From NCBI GenBank assembly GCA_012845835.1, contig JABAKD010000002.1, forward strand, positions 25,758,210-25,822,209: a stretch of DNA of 64,000 nt, written 5' to 3'. The position numbers were made by a program, and so were the translations under genes. Shown in pieces: positions 24,101-32,397 of this stretch (position 1 is the first letter of the stretch; each line of letters begins with the position of its first letter). This DNA is from Undaria pinnatifida. Its lineage: Eukaryota; Sar; Phaeophyceae; Laminariales; Alariaceae. The notes beneath the pieces were generated by a model that saw only the letters and a list, made by a program, of their open reading frames with translations, was not told the origin of the DNA and did no database searches.

Positions 24101-25460
24101 GCGTTTAGGGCGAAAAAATAAAAAAATAATCTGGTAGCGTACTTGTAGGGTACGACGTGGCCACTGCTAACGGTTGTTCAGCCGGGCAGCACGAGTGCGC
24201 ACTCTTGGTTTTAACACTAATTCCCGCCCGTTGTTTAACAAACATTCTCATATCTCATGAGTTTAGTGGTGGGTCCACATGGACCGTGTGAGCGTCTCAT
24301 GGACCACGGTTGGATTGAAGTACCGATGGTCAGAAAAAGGTGTACCTGGTGGCGGTGCAGCCGTTCTGATGTAGACATGTACCGTAGGGGTCTCCCTGTA
24401 GTGCCGGTTGAGTAGTGCCTATTGCGGGTATAGTGCTGGTGAGCTCGCTTGGTACGATTGGAACGCGATATACTACAGTAGCACCAGTATATACACTATC
24501 CTCAATAGTGCCGGTGTCCGGTATAATGCTGATATTGTTGGTTGGCACACACCGGCATCATAGGGAGACCACCACTGTACCTGATGGTGTTGGTGCGTAT
24601 ATTCGTATTTTGGGTACAGCGTAGCGACTATACCTCCTCACGTCGTGTGCAATTCTCGGGTCGATTTTTTATGTGGCGATGGTGACAGGTGAAGGACTTA
24701 TATAAGGCCGGCGGAGCGTCTGCGTTTTACAAAGGTTCGACCGCGCGCGCTTTGAAGTCGGCGCTTAACATCGCGTTGCAGTTCTTCCTGTACGACTCTC
24801 TGAAGCGGCTCGCCGACGTCGCCCCCGACGATCTGAAGGTGATGGGCTGCGTTGCTTCTACTCGTACTGGATGCTGTTTTTTTTTTGTAACAAATCTCTT
24901 GGCAGCATTAATTTTTGTGTGCAATAACAAAAACAAAAAAGCACTGCCACGACTGGTCTGGTGACAAGATCACTAGTCGCGAATGTGTCGCGTTTTTGTT
25001 ATTGTCACACGAGTGGTGATATTTGTTGTTTTTCGTCGCGAGTAGTTGTGTTTCTTGTTGCTATTGCCGTGTGTTGTTGCCGTTGCGCGTTGGTACTCGT
25101 AGAGAAATACCCGCACGACCTATTGACGATATTTGACGCCGAGCGATTCCTTTGGTTGTTATCTTCGCCCTCGTTAGTGTTGATGTCGTCTTGTGTGCGG
25201 ACATTTTTTATCGGTCAAGAAGCGCGCCTTGCGGCCGACGCGGATCCAGCGATATGTCGGCATACTCACAAAAAAAAAAACGCAGAAATAACGCGTACCG
25301 TCATCGTTTCGCGCTTGCGCTTGTCCGTCTCTGCGCGATCCTCGCTCTCACCCCCCTGTAGGTTTTCTTCGATGTCATGTCCGGCCTGGAAATGGGCGCG
25401 AAGGAGGCGGTGTCCAACATGTCTCCGGACATGGTGTCCTTGATAGACAGCGTCAGATGA
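924..25460 (+). CDS. Predicted plastid-targeted EF-hand / GxGY-repeat / mitochondrial-carrier fusion protein (phosphate-carrier-like), 17 exons
   Basis: Exons: 924-1547, 3235-3389, 3808-4003, 7372-7571, 9315-9512, 11065-11161, 14139-14255, 16338-16424, 16758-16994, 18318-18376, 19629-19860, 20361-20524, 21131-21279, 22135-22287, 23612-23706, 24689-24838, 25362-25460. They total 3012 nt with matching phase at every junction and predict 1003 residues. Order of parts: signal peptide and Gln-rich transit region (1-208), one EF-hand (298-309), four GxGY repeats (about 393-558), a linker (559-680), and a three-repeat SLC25-type carrier (about 684-1000). The carrier most resembles mitochondrial phosphate carriers, so the inferred role is phosphate or other anion transport across a plastid membrane, possibly Ca2+-regulated. 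Substrate and membrane are not shown by sequence. Alternative acceptors keep phase at exon 3 (3829) and exon 4 (7399, 7405). Exon 11 has no start codon at its head, which argues against two separate genes. Confidence 0.82.
2200..3160 (+). repeat. Pyrimidine-rich degenerate minisatellite in intron 1, ending in (TTG)n
   Basis: Units close to TCGGTCCCTTTT recur dozens of times with variable spacing. Pure (TTG)n follows at about 3119-3160. The array ends about 75 bp upstream of the exon 2 acceptor at 3234. The open frames through it (Ser/Phe/Pro/Leu-rich in all three plus frames) are translation of the repeat and not genes. Confidence 0.8.
3808..4003 (+). other. Exon 3: single canonical EF-hand
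   Basis: The loop DLDGDGTLNQEE occupies about residues 298-309. Acidic or polar residues fall at loop positions 1, 3, 5, 7 and 9, Glu is at position 12 and Gly at position 6, so all Ca2+ ligands are present. The flanking sequence can form the E and F helices. No second EF-hand is visible in exons 2-4, although EF-hands usually work in pairs. The exon ends at GAG|GTGTGT in phase 0. The acceptor at 3807 follows a strong pyrimidine tract at 3736-3777. Confidence 0.75.
4008..4165 (+). repeat. GGT / TGCTGT triplet-rich array starting right after the exon 3 donor
   Basis: The array begins five bases after exon 3 and runs about 155 bp in units related to GGTGGT and TGCTGT. Such a purine/GT-rich tract adjoining a 5' splice site could influence splicing; that is inference only. 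Confidence 0.75.
4318..4700 (+). mobile_element. C-tailed SINE-like element, 5'-truncated copy
   Basis: It shares the body with the full copies at 4805 and 5612 and ends in the family 3' end (GACTACGGCC, then GAGTACC) and a poly-C run at about 4682-4695. It lies in intron 3 in sense orientation. Confidence 0.8.
4805..5365 (+). mobile_element. C-tailed SINE-like element, full-length copy
   Basis: About 560 bp. It starts near TTGGCCTCGGTTGGCACC, has an internal poly-T at 4930-4938, a conserved central part (GTGCGGGGTGGAGAACCC), and the shared 3' end followed by C/T-rich tail at 5344-5366. Copies at 5612, 6212, 15372 and 45425 have the same start, which defines the element ends. The reverse-strand open frames are not conserved as protein, so I treat it as non-coding. 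No clear tRNA head is seen. Confidence 0.82.
5379..5525 (+). mobile_element. LINE 3'-end fragment with C-rich tail
   Basis: It matches the final 140 bp of the LINE copies at 8221 and 10427 (GGGATGCG, then GCTAACAACAAATCAGTAC) and ends in C-rich sequence. It lies directly between two SINE copies. Confidence 0.72.
5612..6180 (+). mobile_element. C-tailed SINE-like element, full-length copy
   Basis: Same start, internal T-rich tract (5733-5753) and C-tail (6170-6179) as the copy at 4805. Three related copies stand head to tail between 4318 and 6712 in intron 3. Confidence 0.82.
6212..6712 (+). mobile_element. C-tailed SINE-like element, nearly full-length diverged copy
   Basis: It begins inside the family 5' region and has a poly-T at 6287-6302. 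The 3' half has diverged, and the terminal run is CCCCACCCCCC rather than pure C. Confidence 0.75.
6775..6990 (-). mobile_element. GGGTCGG-rich MITE-like element, copy 1 (reverse)
   Basis: The reverse complement aligns with elements at 12905-13150 and 55448-55700. The ends form an inverted repeat around AATCAGGG and TTTCACGGGTC. The interior is built from CGGGTCGGGTC-like units. No coding capacity is seen. Confidence 0.68.
7075..7300 (+). mobile_element. C-tailed SINE-like element, 5'-truncated, tail close to the exon 4 acceptor
   Basis: Shared 3' half and tail at about 7280-7305. The tail ends about 65-90 bp before the exon 4 acceptor (7371), in sense orientation. Confidence 0.75.
8221..8551 (+). 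mobile_element. 5'-truncated LINE copy: C-terminal end of reverse-transcriptase ORF plus poly-C tail
   Basis: The plus frame reads CKEDRDALEEEMRKFDVCDM, one TAG, then a further open stretch (including AKRDGDRISKQYLCHIWKKR) up to the 3' UTR. The parallel copy at 10427 adds an upstream THIVGECEIYKEERD segment, typical of the Cys/His-containing end of non-LTR retrotransposon ORF2. The copy ends at GCAAGCAACAAATGAGTAC and a long C run (8533-8549). The stop and the 5' truncation make it dead. Confidence 0.75.
8555..8906 (+). mobile_element. C-tailed SINE-like element, 5'-truncated, joined to the LINE tail
   Basis: It begins immediately after the poly-C tail of the LINE at 8221-8551, at the position matching the middle of the full-length SINE, and ends in its own C-tail (8899-8906). 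Confidence 0.78.
9144..9277 (+). mobile_element. LINE 3'-end fragment; C-tail 40 bp upstream of exon 5
   Basis: It matches the last 120 bp of the LINE (GTGTTTGAGG, CTCCGTCTTG, GCAGCAAATGAGTACCG) and runs into a C-rich tail at 9251-9275. The exon 5 acceptor is at 9314. Confidence 0.72.
10225..10424 (+). mobile_element. SINE-like 3' fragment followed by a 28-base C run
   Basis: The terminal 130 bp of the SINE family with a small internal duplication (TATTGTCTGAC occurs twice). It is followed by C-rich sequence and a near-pure C tract at about 10397-10424, one of the longest in the window. Confidence 0.65.
10427..10797 (+). mobile_element. 5'-truncated LINE copy with reverse-transcriptase C-terminal region and C-tail
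   Basis: The plus frame reads ETRTHIVGECEIYKEERD and then ALEEMRKLDVCDMEEFGRLE before a TAG. After that only fragments persist. It is about 85% like the copy at 8221 by eye. The tail is at 10776-10790. It lies in intron 5, upstream of exon 6. Confidence 0.77.
10798..10865 (+). mobile_element. Short SINE-like fragment with C-rich end
   Basis: About 65 bp matching the region GTTCTTGG to CAACTCGCC of the SINE, then an abrupt jump to ATGAGTGCACCC, so an internal deletion removed the centre. Confidence 0.55.
11165..11300 (+). mobile_element. Possible tRNA-derived SINE head with B-box
   Basis: GGTTCGAACCCC at about 11243-11254 matches a Pol III B-box. An 8-bp stem (TCAATAGT with ACTATTGA) lies upstream where an anticodon arm would sit. 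The overall fold does not make a functional tRNA. The reverse frame gives a GFEPTTS peptide, a known artefact of tRNA-like sequence. The element begins directly after the exon 6 donor and may run to about 11560. Confidence 0.4.
11968..12326 (+). mobile_element. TIR element of the GTGCTACG family
   Basis: The left end (ACACATGCTACGG) and right end (ACCTCTATCGTAGCC) are imperfect inverted repeats matching the many copies at 46-58 kb. The interior holds GAGGCTCCTAACC and the module AAAATTACTTGG / GGGGCTCTAAAG. No ORF of note. Confidence 0.6.
12905..13150 (+). mobile_element. GGGTCGG-rich MITE-like element, copy 2
   Basis: Three internal units each read like TCAGGAGGTTTTC followed by CGGGTCGGG. 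The inverted ends are diverged. Related copies are at 6775 (reverse) and 55448. Confidence 0.65.
13825..14078 (+). mobile_element. C-tailed SINE-like element, 5'-truncated; tail upstream of exon 7
   Basis: Shared 3' half; the end reads GACTACGGC then ATGAGTAAG and a C run at 14059-14070. The exon 7 acceptor is at 14138. Confidence 0.76.
14256..14620 (+). repeat. Tandem duplication of the exon 7 3' end into intron 7
   Basis: Exon 7 ends GCGACGGCTGTCATGGAC, then GAG|GTACGATGG. A copy at about 14376-14440 reads GCGACGGTTGTCGTGGAC followed by CAG|GTGCAATG, preceded by a new GCGCAG acceptor. A third, weaker copy lies near 14465-14615. The second copy makes a potential 36-nt microexon (14376-14411) that is phase-0 on both sides. 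Confidence 0.68.
15001..15062 (+). repeat. GATCTAGAT-like AT-rich repeat
   Basis: Several overlapping copies of GATCTAGAT / GATCACATAGATCAT. Similar motifs recur at 15180-15235, 19151-19197 and 59570-59890. Confidence 0.6.
15265..15362 (+). mobile_element. SINE-like 3' fragment with C-tail
   Basis: The last ~90 bp of the SINE family (GTGCTCTGTCCCAGCAC to ATGAGTACACC), directly before a full-length copy. Confidence 0.65.
15372..15953 (+). mobile_element. C-tailed SINE-like element, full-length copy
   Basis: It starts at GGTTGGACTCGGTTGGCACC, has an internal T run (15501-15515) and a pure C-tail of about 18 at 15935-15952. It lies in intron 7. Confidence 0.82.
18431..18502 (+). repeat. Two tandem copies of a ~36-bp unit in intron 10
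   Basis: CTTCCATGGTGACATGGTGC occurs twice, each followed by TTCT and TTCGGGGT with one or two mismatches. It starts about 55 bp after the exon 10 donor. Confidence 0.75.
19151..19197 (+). repeat. Five copies of the 9-mer TAGATGATC
   Basis: Perfect tandem array of the 9-mer. Both strands look alike because it contains GATC and CTAG palindromes. Confidence 0.85.
19899..20065 (-). mobile_element. C-tailed SINE-like element, reverse orientation
   Basis: The only antisense copy recognised. Its tail is the G run at 19899-19925, 38 bp after the exon 11 donor, followed by the reverse complement of the SINE 3' end (GTGCATGGCCG, then CCCTCGCATCCCGACAATGC). A separate G run of about 20 lies at 20087-20106. 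Confidence 0.72.
21960..22065 (+). repeat. Single-end copy of the foldback-element terminus, in intron 13
   Basis: GGCCACAAGACAGGCTCCA followed by ACTCTGAGGTGGAAGAAT resembles the arms of the foldback element at 39652-40425. Another fragment is at 22815-22862. Confidence 0.5.
22570..22662 (+). repeat. Degenerate partial copy of the exon 15 acceptor region in intron 14
   Basis: CTTCTCCCCGAACGC occurs both here and upstream of exon 15 (23576-23590), preceded by CTGTCTGC and followed by an AAGCAG or GAGCAG acceptor. The copy continues into sequence resembling the start of exon 15 (G-I-A-A-S against G-V-A-A-S). It looks like an old local duplication. Confidence 0.6.
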
Positions 25461-25665
25461 CCTGTAAGGTCCGGGGCGGGTCGCTTTTTACTCGTTCTTC
25501 CTCGGGATTACCCGCAGAGTAGTGCCGGGCCTGGAGCGTAATTTGACGGCACATAGGGTCCTTGATAGACAGCGTCAGATTACCTGTGAGGTCTTGTGCG
25601 GGTCGCTCCCTGCTTATCCTTCGTTCGATCGCCCGCAGAGTAGTGCTGAAGCTGGGGAGCGTTAT
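25436..25665 (+). repeat. Tandem duplication (period ~122 bp) of the last codons and 3' UTR of the carrier gene
   Basis: CTTGATAGACAGCGTCAGAT occurs at 25439 and 25561. In the first copy the stop codon is the next TGA; the second copy reads TTACC instead. GCAGAGTAGTGC and GGAGCGTAATT or GGAGCGTTATT also repeat. Confidence 0.82.
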
Positions 25666-27312
25666 TTATCCTCGGGACCGCGCTGCACCCACCCCAGCTA
25701 TTTTCTTGTACGCACACGGACGCTACCCTAAGGATAATTCACTCGGTTGGGGTTTCCTGAAGATACTTTACTGATCAGGGGTTTCTTGAAGATATTTGCT
25801 GATCGGGGGGGTTCTTTCGAGGCTTGGGTCTTGCCCGGGGGATATAGAGCCAGAGCGGCAGAGTTGCCCGCCAAGTAAGAATCCTCCGTTGTCGATGGGC
25901 GGGGTTTGTGGTACCGTTTTTGATGTGTTGGCAGACGCCCATTCCCTGTGATCAGCGCTTTCGCTGCCGGGCGTGCAGTTTCGGGGGCGTCATGAATAGG
26001 CTACGAGTTTTATTAAAGAAGTTTCGGGGTGGCGTTGGAGTGGTTATCTCCATGTGTTTCGTAAGCCTTGATTGGGCTGTGTAACGTGAGTATTCCTCCA
26101 TCTGTTAGGGTTTTGTAGAGAGTGGAGTGCGGGAGTCGGAGGGGGGGTTGTAGCTTCTCCAGGACGCGTGCACGGTGTGGCGGAAAAAACGCTTGGGTTA
26201 TGGGCGTGAAGTAGTGAGTTGAGACGTCGGATGTCGTTATCAAAAACAGTGCGCGGTGTGTCTAAGAACGGTGTCATGACCTCGGCAACATTTTGCTCGG
26301 CTGCGCCTTCCGGGAAGGCTGCCGTCGCAACTGGCTTAATTCATGCTGCGTATGCGGCATGGAGCGACGCGCGCACACACAGCAGAGGCTTTTCGCTTTG
26401 GCGTTTTCTAGGGGGTGAGCGCGCCGCATTTGGGCGTTGACATGAGCGCTAGCATTGCTGCGTCTTGTGTTGGATGGACATTTTCTTAGTCTACGGGGCG
26501 GTTTGCCTACCTCCCCCCCCCCCCTCCAAGCGCTGGTTTTGGATCATTCCTCACGAACGCGAAAATCATGCTTCCTGACGAAAAGTGACGATTCCTGACA
26601 TTTTGACATTCTGAAAATATCTACTTCGAAGTATTTATAAAAAAACGCCATAAAAAATCCTGACATCGTTCTTTATGGGGACATGAGAATTTTCTAACGT
26701 ATTGCAGTCAGGATACGATTCGTAAAAATGCCACGTTTTTGGTCACGAGAAGAACCTCACATTTTTTTTGTGTTCGTCAGGAGTTAGGAATGACCCTTTG
26801 TTGATTTTGTTGTAGCGCGCGTGAGCGCTTCCTTCTTCGAGCCGTCCCTTTTGATTTGAGATCGTTGCTCCAAGGACGCTGCAGTTCTCGTAACTCTGCC
26901 TTCAGGTTGTGCTTGCTGTTTTCGCGCGAATCGGCATGGATTAGGAATCGCGGTGCCGGAAGTTCACCGAATTGATGCGTTGGCCCTTTGCAGTAGTACG
27001 AGTGATTCCCTGCCATGCATTAGTATACAACAACGCTTTTTCCGGGTGATGGCCGAGCTTGAGTCCCGCCTCATCGATTGGGTCAATTTCGGGACATAAA
27101 ATCAAGAGAAGCGGAAGGGAGGCGAATTCCGAGGTCAATGGTTCAAGCGTTGACATCACGCGATTGGTGGGCGAGGCAACGGAGCCGATTTTGGGGGCCC
27201 CTGTGGTTGTATTTGTGGAAGCTTGATGATTTTCGGGGGGAATTGACTTGTCAGCTTTTGATGAAGGTGGCGTGTCGTCAGATGCGTTGCGCTGAATGCG
27301 ACATTAGATTCT

Positions 27313-27450
27313 AGTGGGTTGCACTTGTTAGTAGGCAGGAATTGCACTCATCTGTAGGTACGAATTGCACCTATCTGTACGGACGAGTTGCGCTTAATTG
27401 TAGGCACGAGTTGCATTTAATTGTATAGACGAGTTGAACTTATTAGTAAG
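27313..27450 (+). repeat. Six tandem copies of a 23-bp unit
   Basis: Units have the form GAATTGCACTTATCTGTAGGC with a few differences each. The spacing is constant at 23 bp across six copies. Confidence 0.78.
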
Positions 27451-28040
27451 GACCGACGGACGCCGCTTCCGCTTGGCGTTGTAGAGCCAAGAGCTCTATC
27501 GAAATGCAGTGCTGTGACTGAATACTGGTAGATGGGAATGCAAAAATCAGACAGACGGCAGGAGGTAACGCGTTTTCTTTTGGGCAGTGGGGTTAGCTCT
27601 GTGTGCCGGGCGGGGCGCCTTTGCACGAGGTTAGAGCGGGATTGGGTAGAGACGTCAACGCCCGAGTTTTTTTTTACGGTGCAGGAGGGATATGAAAAGA
27701 CCCCTTTCGGACTATCATTGGTACCACTGTTTGGCTTTGAAGCCACGAAAGCAAATTACGAATATTACCTGGTATGTGGTTTTGTGGCGACACAATCAGT
27801 TCAAAGCTTCAACATCTGCTACTCGTCCTATCGACCTGGCGGGTTTTGAGCAAACGGTCAAGAATGGAAGGCCATCTCCCAACAGCAGTACGATGAAGGC
27901 AGATCGCCCCTAAATTAGTCTCTCCCCCACTTCTATACTTTAGTGGAGGTGGTTCGGCTCGGGTTAGCGAGCGTGGGCCTAAATCACATGACCAGTGCTC
28001 CGCGTAATCTCGGCACTATTAACAGAATCGGCGGCTAAAT

Positions 28041-28314
28041 CCACCGCAGGCCGTACTCGAAGAATCGATGTTTCATATCGCTATTGGTAGCACGCTGTTT
28101 CATGCGGCCATCGTCGCCACTGCTTTGCTATCTCCCTGCGGAGACTGTCACGTTAAGCAGTCGATAGATTTGGCCTTCCACCGCAGGCCGTACTCGAAGA
28201 ATCGATGTTTCATATCGCTATTGGTAGCACGCTGTTTCATGCGGCCATCGTCGCCACTGCTCTGCCATCTCCCTGCGGAGACTGTCACGTTAAGCAGTCG
28301 ATAGATTTGGCCTA
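28041..28314 (+). repeat. Recent tandem duplication, 2 x 137 bp
   Basis: CCACCGCAGGCCGTACTCG starts at 28041 and again at 28178. The copies are nearly identical (GCTTTGCTATCT against GCTCTGCCATCT), which implies a young event. The biological identity of the unit is unknown. Confidence 0.9.
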
Positions 28315-30699
28315 ATAGGCACTGTTATAGCTCGTATGCATCGCAGATCGTGCGGCATACACATGCGCCACATTTGGCCGAATAAAGTTCCCCGCCCCTC
28401 GAAAAGCAGAAAGCGTTGCCCGACCGCGCCAGACAAGCTCCAACAACGTCCCAGACACAAAGGCCAACGTGCAGGCTAATTCAGAGTAGTGCGCACGAGG
28501 ATATCAGGATGATCGACGCCATCGCTTTCACCGTGAACCCTCGCCGCACCGCCACCTGAGCGCTTTCGTGTGGATCATCTTGACCCATGCCAGACGAAAC
28601 CCACAAAGAAGGTATCGGTAGGCTTCTTGCGATAATCTTGATACGAATTAAGCGAGCCAAAAGAGTAACCCCTGCCCGAGGGGCCCCACGCGAGGCGTCC
28701 CCGGAGGCCCTGCCGGAAGTACAGGAAGAGTCCGCTGCCACCGCTGCAGCTGCCGCCGCCGCCGCCGTTGCTGCCGCCACATCCACCGTCGCCTTTTCCT
28801 CGCGTAGAACTAGAGCTTCCTCCACCTCCATTGTTGTCCTTGTCGCCGCCTCTTCCCGCAGCAGCCGACGCGTCAGCTTGCTTATTCGCATCATACGCGT
28901 CGTGCATCTTGCACATGTTATCCTTGGATACCTCGGTATGGCCGACGATAGGCTTCGGGTAGTCCTTGCCGATGATGCAATGGCAGCCCCGTTGCACCTG
29001 TGTTCGGTAAAGCGCGGGAGACAGGAAACAGGTACTTACAGAATGCCAAAATAGATATTTCCCACGAGCTTTACCCGTAGTCTAGACTAATGGAAAAAGA
29101 TAAATCACACGAATTCCATTATTTTTTCCAAACAAAAAATGGTGGAAGCCCTAAGCGGGTTAACCGAGGGGCGTCGGTAAAACATCTAGGAGGCGGGAGG
29201 AGAGCTCGATGCAGCTTACTCCCCCCTTTGAGATGACGAAAATTGACCATTACGGCATCGGCCACTGTTAAATAGTTGGCGATGATAAACTCGGGGTCCG
29301 AATGACAACAAAGCAAAGATTCGTACGGCACGGGTGCAGCATGATCCTACTCGTGCTGCTGCGCGCTCACGCTATAATACTGGTAAACGCCTGGAAATAT
29401 CGCAATCGTCGAAATTTTGATCACTACACACGAGCCCCAAAAGGGTCAATAATAGCGTTGCTTTTGATGGGCGCCCTGCAGTAAACATTGGCAGTACGCA
29501 AAGGACCCGCCTGAAAACCACCAAGCGAGATCGTAGACCATTGTTCATCGCCCATCGCGCCTTGCGATCGGCAAGGGGCTCTGTGGGAAAACGGAAGGTA
29601 GTTCTGCGGGAAAACGGAAGGTATATATATATGTATATTATATATATTTCGGCCCGGAAACCTAGTATTACACAAGCTTGGCCCATAGAATACTCTGTTC
29701 TTGTGCTCGTTTAACGTTCCACGCGCCAGAAGTTTTTGCAGCGGTAGGAATTCAGGGAAGGCGTATTGCAGCGGTCCATCCTAACAGGGACGCCGCATAG
29801 TATCATGCCTCCAGAGGAGCATTCCAGGGCTCGTAGATGTGCTTGGGCGGAAAGTGTCGCAAGACCGGAACGTATTTTGGCGGGTGTAGTCTCCATCCTT
29901 GTCGGTCTTCTTGCCAAAGGCTACGGGACTGTGACATCGGAAGTACTGCAAGGGGTGTGGCGGGAAACTCGACAAGGCATGATGAGACATCGAAAATCGA
30001 CCAGCAGAGGGAACGCTGACCCCTTCTGCGCGGAAAGAAATGAAGGCACCTACCGAGGGGGAAAAGCGACGACGCCTGTGACCAAGGCTTGTCCAGAGAT
30101 GGAAAGCAAAACCGAGAATGTGATAAATAAATAAGAAAACGGGGAGGGACGAATACCTTGAACATCCGTGTGTGCTATGTTGGCCGCGCCAGACAGGTGT
30201 AAATGGTTCCACCTAAATGTCCGTGAGAGAAGTAGACGATGACTGTCTAGTAGCTCTCGCAACTCGCCTGGGCTGGCTCGGCACGACACCCGCTTTGGTG
30301 GCTGTCAATTGTGAGTGACAGTAACCTTTTCAGCCACTGTGCGAAAAAAACAGCGCACAATCCTGCCTTGTTTGAGTCGCCGAAACAAACCATTGAACGA
30401 TCTGTGAAGAAATCCTTCGACCACCTGAGGTGCGCCTGGATAGCGTAGCTTCAGATAATCATCTCGTACTTTACTGTACAGCGCTGTGAATCCTTTCAAC
30501 AGCATGACGGAAGATGTCGCCACTGACCGTGCGCGGCCAGAAGAGGCGACGCCTTCCAGTTTCCTGATGCGGGGGAACAGTTTTTGAGCTCGGGCTTGTT
30601 TTCTTTGACACGTATGATGACCCCCCCTTCCTCCATCACGACATGGAAGACAGCCGCGTTCTTCTTCATTCAGAAGAGGTTCACAAACATGCCTATCCA

Positions 30700-30930
30700 T
30701 GTCGAACACATCTATTATTTCCTCGAGGTATTTAAACCACGCGCTTGCCGGACAAAAAGCGACAGACGAGCATATCTGTCCGTGTCAAACATATTTCTCC
30801 GTGAGGCGCTTATACCGCGCGCTTGCCAGGTGAAAAAAAAACGAAACAAAACACGTGCACCCGCGTCGAACGCCTACCTTCGTGAGGTGCTTACTCCTGT
30901 ATATGTATATCGCGTGCTTGCCTGGTGAAA
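30700..30930 (+). repeat. Tandem ~85-95-bp repeat spanning the exon 8 donor of the cryptochrome pseudogene
   Basis: GCGCTTGCC or GCGTGCTTGCC recurs near 30740, 30823 and 30913, each with CGAGGT or GTGAGG about 20-30 bp before it. On the minus strand each unit carries a CAG|GCAAGC-like donor, so the splice site itself was multiplied. Confidence 0.6.
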
Positions 30931-31377
30931 AAACGTGGAACAACTCAACCATTGACTGCTGAAGTTGTTAATACCCCAGTCTGCATCCAGCAGCAGGTCG
31001 TCGAATACCGCGGCTCCGTCCTCCCAGCTCCGCCAAAGGTCGCCCCTCGTCAGGAAGCAAGAAACTGCGTGCCGGGCGGGGTGGTGAATCCACCTGTACC
31101 AGTTGGAATACGAAAAAAGTGGGACAAGTCGGTGTGTGCCGTAATATACGGTAAGCCCTCGAGGAGAATCATAGCAACTTTTTTCTCCCTGTTGCCCTTC
31201 TCACTCGCGGACCTCCATATCTCGTCCAACAACCGACTTTTGAAAAACCTTGCAGGCTAAGCCCTGCACACAATACGATGGGCTAGTCATCAAAAAACCC
31301 ATCGGATCGGAAAGTATTGGACAGCTCCTTCGTTAAGGAGCTCCGCCGGTGACGAATGTTTTCGCAAAAAAGTGGCA

Positions 31378-31424
31378 AGCCTACCCTACCCTACCCTACC
31401 CTACCCTACCCTACCCTACCCTAG
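31378..31424 (+). repeat. (CCCTA)n array, about nine copies
   Basis: A perfect pentamer array in intron 7 of the cryptochrome pseudogene. It looks like, but is not, the six- or seven-base plant/algal telomere repeat. Confidence 0.88.
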
Positions 31425-31689
31425 CACGACTCAGTTGCGCACCACACGGCCGGGATGTAGGAAACGACTTTGTTGACGCACGCAGCGCCGGCACAACCAT
31501 TGAACAGAAAGGTATCTGTGGGTATAGCACTGTTCTGTTACGTTCTATGACCACGTCCTACGTAGGAGCGATAAGCACGAAACCGCTATGTTCGGGGGGG
31601 GGGGCGAGACGAATATTATTGGCACCGACACACTACAGCGGCCGATGCTTTTGTCAGGAAACGAACGCAATGCCAACACCAAGCACATG

Positions 31690-31770
31690 GTGTCTGCTAC
31701 TGTATGTGCCGATGTCGAACAACCGGAACACGCGACGACGACGCGCTCCGCACCGACCCAAGGCTACTAC
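31690..31770 (+). repeat. Dispersed repeat pair with 33118-33200
   Basis: TGCTACTGTATGTGCCGAT, then ACACGCGACGACGACGCGCT, recurs with few changes at 33122-33182. Both copies are in introns of the cryptochrome pseudogene. Confidence 0.65.
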
Positions 31771-32397
31771 AATAACAGCGTCATGGTTGGGGTGGCACGG
31801 GGAACAACTTCAAGAGAACGCACCCTTCCAGCTTGAGTTGTGTCATGATGGCGTTTATGAAAGGGAAGCCAGTTCGGGCCTCCTTCCATGCCGTCAGCTT
31901 TTCCTCGTTCTTGTCCCACGGTATCTGCCTGCAAACATTTCAACGAGTGGGGAGACGGAAAAAATGAGGCTTAACCCTTACCGTGGTATATACTACTGCA
32001 AAAATGATCACACTAATTCCAAGTAGTTTGTCCGAAAAAAACGTGGGTGGAGTTCTACAAGGAACTTGCACATCTAAACACGGGGCGGCTAGCACTGGAA
32101 AAAAGGGGCAGCCGCAGTTCCTGAGATCTGCAGGCGAGACGTTGACTCGTCGAGACCACTTTCACAAGCAAGCGCACGTCATTGCGTTGTCGAACGCGCT
32201 CGCTTGGCGCAGGGCGTAAACATTCAAAATCGTGACGTCGTCGTTCTCTGGAACTACGTATCGCTGGATCAGTGGCATGCAGGCACACCCCTTTCGCACG
32301 CGCGTACCCTGCCTCGAACAGAATCAAACAAGAGCACGTTCACCTACACCGCCGAACTGATTGTGTGGGCAGTAAGTGCTAACACGCAGGGGTGTAT

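Larger units (their letters stand above)
19629..25460 (+). other. Exons 11-17: complete three-repeat mitochondrial-carrier domain, phosphate-carrier-like
   Basis: Signature one is PIDVVK (residues 705-710), signature two PFETLR (802-807) and signature three PSDTIL (900-905). The third lacks the usual basic residue, as in phosphate carriers. Further phosphate-carrier-like landmarks are a PKKY segment, FGTLVKEEG, an FG-containing helix before ELAGPDLA, and EIPFMMAKFAVFD after repeat 2. About 320 residues is the normal size for one carrier domain of six helices. All three repeats are intact with no stop or frameshift. The stop TGA is at 25458-25460. Confidence 0.85.
25461..28574. other. Intergenic stretch between two convergent genes; no recognised gene
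   Basis: Longest frames (26013-26277 minus, 27532-27849 plus) are under 110 codons and match no family I know. The stretch contains the UTR duplication, a 23-bp array at 27313-27450 and a 137-bp tandem pair at 28041-28314. The transcription units on either side converge here. Confidence 0.55.

Noticed and set aside
31378-31424. Interstitial telomere
   Set aside because: Pentamer CCCTA, not a six- or seven-base telomere unit; treated as a simple repeat.
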